Source of the DNA: VRUE01 sp963699225
Lineage (GTDB): Bacteria > Actinomycetota > Thermoleophilia > Solirubrobacterales > 70-9
Reading direction: 5' to 3'
Length of the DNA stretch: 64,000 nucleotides
NCBI GenBank assembly: GCA_963699225.1
Contig: OY969423.1
Span: 496,001-560,000, forward strand
This document shows, in pieces, positions 16,347 to 24,323 of this stretch. The position numbers were made by a program, and so were the translations under genes. Below the pieces are notes generated by a model, which was given only the letters and a program-made list of their open reading frames with translations, was not told where the DNA came from and made no database searches. Position 1 is the first letter of the stretch. Every line of letters begins with the position of its first letter.

Positions 16347-16799
16347 ATGGCCAAGGTCGACGTAGGAGACGCAGCACCGGACTTCGAGCTGCCAGGCACG
16401 GGCGGCAAGACCTACAAGCTCAGCGACTACCGTGGGCGCAAGCTGGTCCTCGCTTTCTATCCAGGTGATTTCACCGCCGTCTGCACCAAGCAGTTCTGCT
16501 CCTACCGCGATCAGAGCGAGAAGCTCGACCAGATCGGCGCCGACGTGCTGGGGATCTCCCCGCAGTCGGTCGAGTCGCACGAGCGCTTCACCCAGGAGAA
16601 GAGCCTCAACGTGCCGCTGCTTGCCGACGAGGACAAGGCTGTCGCCAAGGCCTACGGCGTGCTTGCCGGGCCGATGGTGCGGCGCGCGATCTTCGTCATC
16701 GACGAGCAGGGGATCATCCGCCACCGCAAGGTGACGCTGGTCGGCCTCAGCTTCGAGTCGGTCGACGATCTCGAGCAGGCAGTCGCCTCAGTCGGCTGA
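16347..16799 (+). CDS. bcp: Thioredoxin-dependent peroxiredoxin (Bcp/PrxQ)
   Basis: AhpC/TSA-family peroxidase of 150 residues that reduces hydrogen and organic peroxides. The peroxidatic Cys46 lies in FTAVCTKQFC and a second cysteine, Cys51, is five residues later, the classical PrxQ arrangement allowing an intramolecular disulfide. FYPGDFT and the catalytic arginine region further on fit the family. Cytoplasmic, no signal peptide. Its stop codon and the next gene's ATG share one base. Confidence 0.93.
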   Translation: MAKVDVGDAAPDFELPGTGGKTYKLSDYRGRKLVLAFYPGDFTAVCTKQFCSYRDQSEKLDQIGADVLGISPQSVESHERFTQEKSLNVPLLADEDKAVAKAYGVLAGPMVRRAIFVIDEQGIIRHRKVTLVGLSFESVDDLEQAVASVG

Positions 16800-17629
16800 T
16801 GCCGCCGGAGGCGGTCGCGTTCAGCGCCGGCACTGAGCCGGCGATTCGCGGTGAGGCGGTAGGGGAGGGGCCCGCGATCGTGCTCTGTCACGGCATCACA
16901 GCCACCCGCCACTCGGTGATTCACGGCTCGCGCCGGCTCGAGCGCGCCGGCCACACGGTGATCAGCTATGACGCCCGCGGCCACGGCGAGTCCGACCCGG
17001 CGCCGGTTGGCACGGGTTATGGATACCCGGAGCTGAGGGGGGACCTGGCCGCGGTGATCGATGAGCAAGCCGGCGGGGGACCCGTTCTGCTGGCGGGGCA
17101 CTCGATGGGCGCTCATACGACTGTCGGCTTTGCCCTCGAGGACCCGAGCCGGGTTGCCGGCCTGGTCGTAATCGGCCCCGCTTATGACGGTGAGATCGCC
17201 GACGACTCGCTGCGCTACTGGGACGGGCTCGCCGACGGGCTCGAGCGAGGCGGTATCGACGGCTTCGTCGCCTACATCGACCGCGTTCAGGGCATCGACC
17301 CGCGCTGGCGCGACTCGGTCCTGCGCTTCACCCGCGAACGAATGGAGCGCCACCGTCACCTCGAGGCGCTGGTCACGGCGCTGCGCCAGGTGCCGCGTTC
17401 GCAGCCGTTCGGGATGATGGCCGAGCTCGAGGGCCTGGCGGTGCCAACCCTGGTCGTCGCCAGCCACGACGCCGCCGACCCCGGCCATCCCTACGCGATC
17501 GCCGCGGAGTACGCGGCGCGCATCCCCGGCGCCCGCCTGGTCAGCGAGGCCGAGGGACAGTCGCCCTTGGCCTGGCAAGGAGGGCGCCTCTCGCGCGAGA
17601 TTGAGGCTTTCTACAGAGAGCTCCAATAG
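16799..17629 (+). CDS. Alpha/beta-fold hydrolase
   Basis: 276 residues with the oxyanion region VLCHGITATRHS, DARGHGESD and nucleophile elbow AGHSMGAHT (Ser), an acid residue following VPTLVVASHDAADP, and a late histidine region. A lid domain of about 90 residues lies between the elbow and the acid. Substrate is unknown; esterases, haloperoxidase-like and lysophospholipase-like enzymes share these motifs. It is translationally coupled to bcp (TGATG overlap). The C-terminal histidine is not obvious in the last 30 residues, so activity should be treated with reserve. Confidence 0.78.
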   Translation: MPPEAVAFSAGTEPAIRGEAVGEGPAIVLCHGITATRHSVIHGSRRLERAGHTVISYDARGHGESDPAPVGTGYGYPELRGDLAAVIDEQAGGGPVLLAGHSMGAHTTVGFALEDPSRVAGLVVIGPAYDGEIADDSLRYWDGLADGLERGGIDGFVAYIDRVQGIDPRWRDSVLRFTRERMERHRHLEALVTALRQVPRSQPFGMMAELEGLAVPTLVVASHDAADPGHPYAIAAEYAARIPGARLVSEAEGQSPLAWQGGRLSREIEAFYRELQ

Positions 17630-17639
17630 CGTGCCCGGC

Positions 17640-18071
17640 ATGAAGGCACCGACCGAGGGCACGCTGCGGGGAATTGGAACCTTCCTCGCCACTTTCGGCA
17701 TTGGCGTCGCCACCTACATCGCGATCGCCGATTCCGGCGGCGGTTCGCCGGTCTGCATCGCCGGCGGCCACGGTTGCCAGACCGTCGCCGAAAGCTCCTA
17801 CTCGCACCTGGCCGGGGTCAACATCGCGATCTTCGGCATCGGCGGCTACGTGGTGCTGCTCGTCTGCGCGTTGCTGCGCGGCGACGCTTTCCGCCTGACC
17901 GCCTTCATCGTCTCGTTGATCGGCTTCGGCTACAGCCTCTACCTGACCTATCTCGAGCTCTTCACGATCGACGCGGTCTGCCAGTGGTGCGTGGCCAGTG
18001 CGGTACTGATGACGTTGCTCTTTGTTACCAATGCAGTGCGCATGCTGGCCTACGTCGGAACCGAGCCGTGA
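17640..18071 (+). CDS. Vitamin K epoxide reductase (VKOR) family membrane oxidase
   Basis: Small integral membrane protein of 143 residues with four predicted helices. The loop cysteine pair is in SPVCIAGGHGCQTV and the active CxxC is AVCQWCVAS in a later helix. Bacterial VKOR reoxidises DsbA-like proteins and passes electrons to quinone, replacing DsbB. The DsbA-like gene follows at once (overlap GTGA), giving a complete disulfide-forming pair. Start may be ATG 17640 or GTG 17631; TAGCGT, using the previous gene's TAG stop, is 7 nt before the ATG. Confidence 0.92.
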   Translation: MKAPTEGTLRGIGTFLATFGIGVATYIAIADSGGGSPVCIAGGHGCQTVAESSYSHLAGVNIAIFGIGGYVVLLVCALLRGDAFRLTAFIVSLIGFGYSLYLTYLELFTIDAVCQWCVASAVLMTLLFVTNAVRMLAYVGTEP

Positions 18072-18838
18072 GCGGGCGCCGCGATCGCGAGGCGCACCGC
18101 GAGGACCGCCTGCAGGAGGAGCAGCAGGCCGGAGCGGCGGAGCGGCGCCAGCGCATGGTCAAGCTGGCGAGCGCCGGTGCCTTCCTGGCCCTGGCCGTGG
18201 TCGCGGTCCTGATCGTGGTCAGCAGCGGCAACAGCAGCGGTGGTGACAGCGGCAACATCGTCGAAGCCAAGGAGGTCGACCAACTGCTGGCTGGGATCCC
18301 TCAAAAAGGGATGGTGCTTGGTGAGCCGAGCGCCAAGGTGGCCGTGCTCGAGTTCGGCGACCTGCAGTGCCCGTTCTGCAAGGGCTATTCAGAAGAAGTG
18401 CTGCCCCAGGTGATCGAAAACCAGGTGCGGAGCGGTGAAGCAACGCTCGACTTCCGCAACTTCACGATCATCGGCCCGCAGTCGAAGCCGGCCGGCGCCG
18501 CCGCGATCGCCGCCGGCGAACAGGGGCGGGGCTGGAACTTCGTCGAGCTCTTCTACCGCAACCAGGGCAGCGAGGACTCGGGCTACGCCGATGACGCGTT
18601 CCTCACCGCGATCGCCAAAGCCGCTGGGGTCCCGAACTTGGCCAAGTGGAACCAGGCGCGCAAAAGCCAGGCCGTGATCGCGCGGGTCGAAGCGACAAAC
18701 GCCCAAGCCGAAGGCCTCGGGTTCAGCGGCACTCCCTCATTTGCTCTTGAAGGACCGGGGGCAAACGGGGTCGAAGCCATCGACACGCCGGAATCGGTCG
18801 ATGCGCTCGAATCGGCAATTGAAAACGCAGGGGAATAA
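18068..18838 (+). CDS. Membrane-anchored DsbA-like thiol oxidoreductase
   Basis: 256 residues: a charged cytoplasmic N-terminus of about 30, one membrane helix (about 32-52), and an outside thioredoxin-fold domain of the DSBA/DsbG type. The active site is CPFC at residues 101-104 in FGDLQCPFCKGY, and the cis-proline loop is SGTPSFAL. It donates disulfides to exported proteins and is presumably recharged by the VKOR encoded just upstream. GTG 18068 overlaps the VKOR stop; a longer reading from 17774 lies inside the VKOR gene and is rejected. Stop and next start share one base (TAATG). Confidence 0.93.
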   Translation: MSGRRDREAHREDRLQEEQQAGAAERRQRMVKLASAGAFLALAVVAVLIVVSSGNSSGGDSGNIVEAKEVDQLLAGIPQKGMVLGEPSAKVAVLEFGDLQCPFCKGYSEEVLPQVIENQVRSGEATLDFRNFTIIGPQSKPAGAAAIAAGEQGRGWNFVELFYRNQGSEDSGYADDAFLTAIAKAAGVPNLAKWNQARKSQAVIARVEATNAQAEGLGFSGTPSFALEGPGANGVEAIDTPESVDALESAIENAGE

Positions 18839-19890
18839 TGGCTGGGAAAAGAGCGGCAAGCGGAGCACTCCTGGTGGTGTTCGCGATCGCCTGCACTCTG
18901 CTCAGTCCCGCCGGCGCCGCCGCGATCAGCGGTCCTGAAATCGTCCAGCGGCTGAGCCAGCAGCGCGAAGCAAACGGCATCCCGGGCGGGCTGGTCGAGC
19001 GCCCGGAATGGTCGGCCGATTGCGCCAAGCACAACTACTACGGCGAGCAGACCGGCGAACTCAGGCACTCGGAGGATCCGAACAGCCCGTACTACAGCGC
19101 CGAAGGTAACTGGGCGGCCGAAAACAGCGTTCTCGCCAGCGGCTCCAGCTGGAGCCAGGGAAACCCGTGGGAGGAAGCGCCGATCCACCTGATCCAGATG
19201 TTGGCGCCGCCGCTGAGCGAAATGGGCGCGGCTGAAAACGACCACCACAACTGCGCGACGACCTGGCCGGGGTACCACCGGCCCGAACCCACGAGCCTCA
19301 CCACCTACAGCTATCCCGGCAATGGCGTCTCCGGGGTCGTACCGACCGAGCGAGCCGCTGAGTCACCAATGGTGCCGGGTGATCAAGTCGGCCTGCCTGA
19401 AGGCACCGCCACGGGTCGCTATCTCCTGGCCTATCTCTCGGGTGTCGATCCCAGTGACGCTCCCGATGTCACCGTGACTGCGACGCTCTCCGTCGGTAGC
19501 GATGCCGTTGATCTGCGCGTGGTCGACTCGACCAATGAAGAAGTCGGCGGCTACATGCCACAGCCCTCGGCCTTCCTGATCCCGGCACAGCCGCTGAAGC
19601 CTCAGACGGCCTACCAGGCGGACGTCAAGTGGTCGATGGAGGGCGCTCTGCTCTTCGATCAGCGCTTCGGCTTTACGACCGGCTACAACCCGGGTGAAGC
19701 GATCGTGCCGATCAAAAAGAAGCACCGCAGCCGCTGCGCGCACTACTCACGAGCCGCGCGCTCGCTGCGACGACGCGCCAACAAGGCCCATCGTCGCCAC
19801 CTGTTGGCCCGTTCACGCCATCTCAGGCGCCTGGCGAGGCAGAAGAGCCAGCAAGCGAAGCATTGCCGGGCTCATTCACGCCCAAGTTGA
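18838..19890 (+). CDS. Secreted CAP/SCP-like protein with strongly basic C-terminal tail
   Basis: 350 residues with an N-terminal signal peptide ending near AGAAA. Residues about 30-140 resemble a CAP domain: an early QQREANGIPG segment, RHSEDPNSPYYSAEGNWAAE, and a PIHLIQMLAPPLSEMG helix. A beta-rich domain follows to about 285. The last 60 residues are packed with Arg, Lys and His, a tail that could bind teichoic or nucleic acids or cell-wall polyanions. Translationally coupled to the DsbA-like gene (TAATG); several cysteines (including DCAKHNYY and NCATTW) make it a possible client of the oxidase. Function unknown. Confidence 0.72.
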   Translation: MAGKRAASGALLVVFAIACTLLSPAGAAAISGPEIVQRLSQQREANGIPGGLVERPEWSADCAKHNYYGEQTGELRHSEDPNSPYYSAEGNWAAENSVLASGSSWSQGNPWEEAPIHLIQMLAPPLSEMGAAENDHHNCATTWPGYHRPEPTSLTTYSYPGNGVSGVVPTERAAESPMVPGDQVGLPEGTATGRYLLAYLSGVDPSDAPDVTVTATLSVGSDAVDLRVVDSTNEEVGGYMPQPSAFLIPAQPLKPQTAYQADVKWSMEGALLFDQRFGFTTGYNPGEAIVPIKKKHRSRCAHYSRAARSLRRRANKAHRRHLLARSRHLRRLARQKSQQAKHCRAHSRPS

Positions 19891-19962
19891 CATAACCACC
19901 ATTATCGTGCGTTAGGTCGGTTTGACAAGGGGGACGGTCTGCCTCACATAGACTGCCGCCCG

Positions 19963-20400
19963 ATGCGCCGCCCCGTCTACGAACCGATCACAAAAGGCGT
20001 CCTGCTGGCGCTCTTCTCGGTTGCCGTCGCCAGCATCGGCGCGGCGTTCTTCCTCAGCGCGCTCCCGCCGGCCTCGCCGGACCTGCTGCAGAGCTTGGCC
20101 CTAATCGGCGCGATCCTGCTGCCGGGTTATGTAGTCGAGGTGATCTGGCTCGTCCCACGCATGGGCCGCAGCGAAGAACTCGAAGAATGGCTCGGCTTCA
20201 TCGTCGGTGCCGCGATCGCCGACCTGCTGGCGATCGCCGTCGCCCTGCTCGGTGCCCAGCACCGCCTTGCCGGCCACTCCAACTCGCTCGATGACCTAGG
20301 TCTCGCCTTTGTCGTCGTCTCCCTAGTTGTCCTCGCCGGGGTCCTGGTCGCCCAGCCACTGCTGGCGCATCGCTTTGCCGGCGCTGACACCGACGGATAG
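19963..20400 (+). CDS. Small integral membrane protein, unknown function
   Basis: 145 residues with four hydrophobic segments (around 12-32, 40-62, 72-95 and 112-133) and short charged loops. No family recognised. TAGACT at 19949-19954 is 8 nt before the ATG, suggesting a leaderless transcript. It stands alone between the CAP-like gene and the convergent AT-rich secreted-protein gene. The 127 bases that follow contain only a weak GC hairpin (20423-20444, 6 bp stem) without a T tract. Confidence 0.65.
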   Translation: MRRPVYEPITKGVLLALFSVAVASIGAAFFLSALPPASPDLLQSLALIGAILLPGYVVEVIWLVPRMGRSEELEEWLGFIVGAAIADLLAIAVALLGAQHRLAGHSNSLDDLGLAFVVVSLVVLAGVLVAQPLLAHRFAGADTDG

Positions 20401-20527
20401 ATACGACACAGGCACGCTGCGAGCGCCGAGGCACCCTCCGGCGCCCCCAGCCGTACATTCACAAGGCACTACGAACCGTCAGTCCTGTCTTCTGCCCTTA
20501 CCCGGCCGGACCCAACGGATTCAATAC

Positions 20528-21355
20528 CTACATTGCGCCCCAGTCGTTGCCTTTATTGACTCCGGTTAATCCAGCTTCCGCTTCGCCTTTGATAAACGCT
20601 TCACTGGAACCAAATTTTAGTTTGGCTCCGAATAATGCTTGTTCTATTTTTCCAGCTTCACTAAATGTGTTAGAGGACTGTTTCGGGTTAATCGCATCCG
20701 TGGAGGGACTCGCCACTACAAGGCTACCTGTTAAGTCGACAGTTTCTGGTAGTGAGCAGGTTCCACCAAATTTGACAATGGAGAAGGCAAGCGTTAAGGC
20801 TTTCGCCTGTTCGGCAGTGGCTTTGCTGTTAATCGACGGCTCCGCTATGACGTAGGTTTTGCCTTCGTGTTTCTTTACGAAGGTGGTTCCTTTTATAGTA
20901 ATGTGATGTTCAGATTCTTTGTTAAGTTCTTTGTTACAAACTGTTAGTTCTTTGCCCGTTAATTCACCTTTGACGTTGATTTCATGCACTTTGCAACCTG
21001 TAAGTAACACAGTTGCACTACCGTATCCACCTTGTTTCATCGTTCCGGAGATGTAGTCTTCGTATTCGTTTGCGACAAAGCCTTCAGTCACTTCTCCACT
21101 GCTGCATGCGATCTCAGCACTTTTATTAGGAATTAAAACTATTCTTTCTCCCACAAGTTTTCCAGAAATAGTTTCTTTGGCTAACCCTTTAGGCGTTTCC
21201 GCTCCGCCTATTAAGAAGAACCCTGCTTCGCCCGAATAAAATTCATCGCCCAGGTTTAAGTTTGCTCCCAGGGTCGCAGGAGCCATTACTCCTGTCAGCG
21301 CAAGTATCGCCAGTAGTCCCAGTCCGAGTGTCTTAAGTCCACGTCTTCCTAACAT
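20528..21355 (-). CDS. Secreted protein with AT-rich coding sequence, unknown function
   Basis: 275 residues from the ATG at 21353-21355, which has GGAG 5 nt upstream and begins a good signal peptide (KTLGLGLLAILALTGV, cleavage near ATLGA). The mature part is rich in Thr, Ser, Gly, Lys and Glu with scattered cysteines (ACSSGE, GCKVHE, VCNKEL, TCSLPE). By eye, the whole gene is much poorer in G+C than every neighbour, with AAA, TTT, ATT and GTT codons throughout. It resembles a type of secreted paralogous protein that I recall as abundant in Solirubrobacterales; the protein at 25349-25978 may be a distant relative. No catalytic motif seen. Confidence 0.75.
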   Translation of the reverse strand: MLGRRGLKTLGLGLLAILALTGVMAPATLGANLNLGDEFYSGEAGFFLIGGAETPKGLAKETISGKLVGERIVLIPNKSAEIACSSGEVTEGFVANEYEDYISGTMKQGGYGSATVLLTGCKVHEINVKGELTGKELTVCNKELNKESEHHITIKGTTFVKKHEGKTYVIAEPSINSKATAEQAKALTLAFSIVKFGGTCSLPETVDLTGSLVVASPSTDAINPKQSSNTFSEAGKIEQALFGAKLKFGSSEAFIKGEAEAGLTGVNKGNDWGAM

Positions 21356-21449
21356 GCTTGCTCCTTCGCTTGAAGTTAGACGAGCCGAACGGCCCGTCCA
21401 AGCCAGCATCTTTCCTGACCGCTCCGTAGTCAAGAACTACTGAGCGGTG

Positions 21450-22082
21450 CTACAGGACCGCACTGCCAGATACCAGCGGGCGCACGATCGGGGGCGCCTT
21501 TGGCAGCTGTCCCTGCTCGACTCGCTCCAGATTCAACGGAGAGCCCTCGATCATCGTCACGATGTCACGGTTGCAGTGACAGCCGTCGGCGAGGAAGCGC
21601 CAGGGCTTCTCGAGGCGGTCTTGCCAACCGGCCAGGCCTGCCTCGTCGGCGCGTACGTGCTCGATGAAGAGCAGCTTGCCTCCCGGCCTGAGCACCCGCG
21701 CCGCCTCGCGCAGCGCCAGCTCTGGGTCGGGGACCGTGCAGAGGACCAGGGTGAAGACGGCTGTGTCGAAGCTGTCATCGGCGAACGGGAGCTCCTGTGC
21801 TGAGGCCTCCACGATCTCGACCCCTCCCCTGCCCGCGGCTTTCGCGCGAAGTTGTTTGATCATATGAGGGTCGGGCTCGACCATGACCAGCTCGCTCACC
21901 GCCTCGGGATAGAGGTCGAGGTTGACGCCGGTCCCGGCGCCCAGGTCGACCGTCCTGCCGCTTGCGCGGGACAGGACCTCTCGCCGCATGTCCCGCAACC
22001 CGTTCTCCTCGGTCGCCTTCAGACCGCGGTCGTAGAGGGCCGCGAAGGCGCGGCCCCAAGTGGCGTTGTAGATGGCTCCCAT
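21450..22082 (-). CDS. Class I SAM methyltransferase (UbiE/METTL7-like)
   Basis: 210 residues from ATG 22080-22082. Motif I is TVDLGAGTGVNLDLYP, followed by the acidic VEPDPHM and the post-motif AVFTLVLCTVPDPE, and RVLRPGGKLLFIEHVR. The C-terminal DGCHCNRDIVTMIE segment is shared with a group of METTL7- and phospholipid-methyltransferase-like proteins, so a lipid or quinone substrate is plausible. A longer reading to 22202 lacks support. Lies just upstream of the AT-rich secreted gene on the same strand, without evidence of a functional link. Confidence 0.83.
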   Translation of the reverse strand: MGAIYNATWGRAFAALYDRGLKATEENGLRDMRREVLSRASGRTVDLGAGTGVNLDLYPEAVSELVMVEPDPHMIKQLRAKAAGRGGVEIVEASAQELPFADDSFDTAVFTLVLCTVPDPELALREAARVLRPGGKLLFIEHVRADEAGLAGWQDRLEKPWRFLADGCHCNRDIVTMIEGSPLNLERVEQGQLPKAPPIVRPLVSGSAVL

Positions 22083-22116
22083 CGTCAGATGTCTACGGCG
22101 GAGCGGTGAGCCAGGT

Positions 22117-23010
22117 TCAGGCGGCGTCGCGCTGAGCTGGCGTGATCTCTGGCTCGGAACCGGAGTCTGACCCGGGCTCGCTGGCCGCCGCGCGATCCTC
22201 ATAGGCCTGGCGAGCGCTGTGGTCGACCTCGGTCATCAGCTTGTCGACCTTCATCAGGCGACCGAGGCCCTCGCGCCAGCCGCGCGGCAGGTTGGCCACG
22301 AGCTTGAAGAAGACGCCGTTCTCGCGCGGCACCCAGACGTCGAAGCGCGGCACTTCCAGCGCGTCGACGATCTCGTTGGCGACGTCGGAGGCCTCGACCG
22401 GGCGGATCAGCCGCTGCCCCACCCCGGCGGTCAGCTCGGTGTTGACCACGGTCGGCATCACGCAGGCGATCTCGATGCCGCTGCCGCGCAACTCGGCCCG
22501 GGCTGCCTCGCTGATCCCGACCACGGCGTGCTTGGTGCCGGAGTAAGTGGCGATGCCGGGGAAGCCGCCCTTGCCGGCCTGCGAGGCGAGGTTGACGATG
22601 TGGCCGTGCCCACGGGACTGGAAGCGCTTGATCGCCAGCTGCATGCCGACGATGACGCCGTAGATGTTGATGTCGAGCTGGCGTTTGAGTGAGTCGTCCG
22701 ACTCCTCGGCGAGCGGCGTGACCGGCATGATCCCGGCGTTGTTGATGACCACGTCAAGCGGGCCCAGCTCGCGCTCGGCGGCGTCGAGGAAGGCGGCAAA
22801 GGAGTCTCGGTCGGTGACGTCGAGCGGCAGCGCGACGGTGCCGCCGCCCAGCTCTCCCGCCGTGCGCTCGGCCAGCTCGAGGTCGAGGTCACCAATCGCG
22901 ACGCGGCAGCCCTTGCGCACCAGTGCCGTCGCGGTCGCCTTGCCGATCCCGCGTGCACCGCCGCTGATCGCCACGACCTTGCCACTGAGGGACTGCCGCT
23001 GCTTTGCCAT
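22117..23010 (-). CDS. Short-chain dehydrogenase/reductase
   Basis: Classical SDR of 297 residues: cofactor loop ISGGARGIGKAT, INNAGIMP, the catalytic Ser in NLASQAGK and YxxxK in YSGTKHAV. The acidic IGDLDLELAE after the second strand favours NAD(H). AAGGAGGT, an almost perfect Shine-Dalgarno sequence, sits 4 nt before the ATG at 23010 and rules out the much longer upstream reading. It follows the thiolase-like gene by 23 bp, so the two may act on the same acyl or steroid-like substrate. The acidic C-terminal 25 residues are extra. Confidence 0.88.
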   Translation of the reverse strand: MAKQRQSLSGKVVAISGGARGIGKATATALVRKGCRVAIGDLDLELAERTAGELGGGTVALPLDVTDRDSFAAFLDAAERELGPLDVVINNAGIMPVTPLAEESDDSLKRQLDINIYGVIVGMQLAIKRFQSRGHGHIVNLASQAGKGGFPGIATYSGTKHAVVGISEAARAELRGSGIEIACVMPTVVNTELTAGVGQRLIRPVEASDVANEIVDALEVPRFDVWVPRENGVFFKLVANLPRGWREGLGRLMKVDKLMTEVDHSARQAYEDRAAASEPGSDSGSEPEITPAQRDAA

Positions 23011-23033
23011 CGGGACCTCCTTCTCGGCGAGCG

Positions 23034-24227
23034 CTAGGCCGCCGGCTTGTAGACGGTGACCACGGCGGCGCCGCCGAGGCCGATGTTGTGCTGCAGCGCC
23101 AGCTTGGCGCCCTCCACCTGCCGCTTGTCGGCTTCGCCGCGCAGCTGCCAGGTCAGTTCCGAGCACTGCGCCAGCCCGGTCGCGCCCAGCGGGTGGCCCT
23201 TGGAGATCAGCCCGCCGGAGGGGTTGACCACGACCTGACCGCCGAAGGTGGTTGCCTCTTCCTCGACCAGCTTGTGCGCCTCGCCCTCGGCCGCGAAGCC
23301 GAGTGCTTCGTAAGTGATGAGCTCGTTGGCGCTGAAGCAGTCGTGCAGCTCGCAGACGTCGACTTCCTCGGCGGCGACGCCGGCCTCGGCGTAGGCCTCG
23401 TTGGCGGCCTGCTTCGACATGTCGGAGCCAACGATCTTCATGCAGTCGGTGTCCTCGGCGAAGGTCGAGCTGAGGTCGGTGACCATCGATTGACCGGCGA
23501 TCTCGATCGCCCGGTCGCCGAGGCCGTGCTCTTCGACGTAGCGCTCGGAGGCGACGATCGCGCAGGCCGAGCCGTCGGAGGTGGGCGAGCACTGCAGCTT
23601 GGTCAGCGGGTCGTGGATCATCCGCGCGCCCTTGATGTCCTCGAGGCTGTACTCGTCCTGGAACTGGGCATAAGGGTTGTTGACCGAGTGCTTGTGGTTC
23701 TTCCAGCCGATCCAGGCGTAGTGGTCGGGGTTGGAGCCGTACTTCTGCATGTGGTCGCGGCCGGCGTTGCCGAACATCTGCGGCGCCGGCGGCGACTGCT
23801 CGGGGTCGCGAATCTCGAACATCCGCATCGCGTGCTTGTCGAGTGCGTTGGTGCGGTCGGTGTACTTGACCCCGAGGCTGCCTGGCTCCATCTTCTCGAA
23901 GCCGAGCGCCAAGGCGCAGTCGGCGAGGCCGCCTTTGACCGCCTGGCGGGCCAGGAAGAGTGCCGAGGAGCCGGTCGAGCAGTTGTTGTTGACGTTGACC
24001 ACCGGGATTCCAGTGAGGCCGAGCTGGTAGAGCGCCCGCTGGCCGTAGGTGGAGTCGCCGTAGCAGTAGCCGGCGAAGGCCTGCTGCACGTCCTCGTAAG
24101 GGATGCCGGCATCGGCAAGCGCCTTCTCCCCCGCCTCCTTCGCCCAGTCGGGGTAGTCGCCCTCCTTGGTGCCGGGCTTCTCGAACTTGGTCATCCCGAC
24201 CCCGATCACGAACGTGCGGTTGCTCAA
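23034..24227 (-). CDS. Thiolase/lipid-transfer protein (SCPx-type thiolase)
   Basis: 397 residues of thiolase fold. The nucleophilic cysteine is in VNVNNNCSTGSSAL, the CELHDCFSANEL motif follows, and SGGLISKGHPLGATG carries the general-base region. This order, with CS instead of the usual biosynthetic thiolase pattern, is typical of SCPx or nonspecific lipid-transfer thiolases that act in sterol and branched-chain acyl breakdown. Start is TTG 24227, supported by AGGAG 8 nt upstream (spacer about 6). Operonic with the SDR downstream. Confidence 0.88.
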   Translation of the reverse strand: MSNRTFVIGVGMTKFEKPGTKEGDYPDWAKEAGEKALADAGIPYEDVQQAFAGYCYGDSTYGQRALYQLGLTGIPVVNVNNNCSTGSSALFLARQAVKGGLADCALALGFEKMEPGSLGVKYTDRTNALDKHAMRMFEIRDPEQSPPAPQMFGNAGRDHMQKYGSNPDHYAWIGWKNHKHSVNNPYAQFQDEYSLEDIKGARMIHDPLTKLQCSPTSDGSACAIVASERYVEEHGLGDRAIEIAGQSMVTDLSSTFAEDTDCMKIVGSDMSKQAANEAYAEAGVAAEEVDVCELHDCFSANELITYEALGFAAEGEAHKLVEEEATTFGGQVVVNPSGGLISKGHPLGATGLAQCSELTWQLRGEADKRQVEGAKLALQHNIGLGGAAVVTVYKPAA

Positions 24228-24323
24228 AGTCTGCTCCTGTGTCGCCGCGAGCGCCTGCCGCGGTTTGGCTGGTCAGCCAGGAAATCTACCGGTCGGACCG
24301 GTGCGGTGGCGATACTGGGCTCA

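Noticed and set aside
19922..19927. TTGACA as -35 of the small membrane protein gene
   Set aside because: It is 21 nt from the TAGACT hexamer, too far for a normal sigma-70 promoter; no better -10 lies at 16-18 nt.
20401..20527. Possible terminator between the small membrane protein and the AT-rich gene
   Set aside because: Only a 6 bp GC hairpin with a 10 nt loop (20423-20444) and no T tract; not convincing.
23004..24323. Long N-terminal part of the frame leading into corA
   Set aside because: Antisense to the thiolase-like gene; the recognisable CorA sequence begins at GTG 24324.
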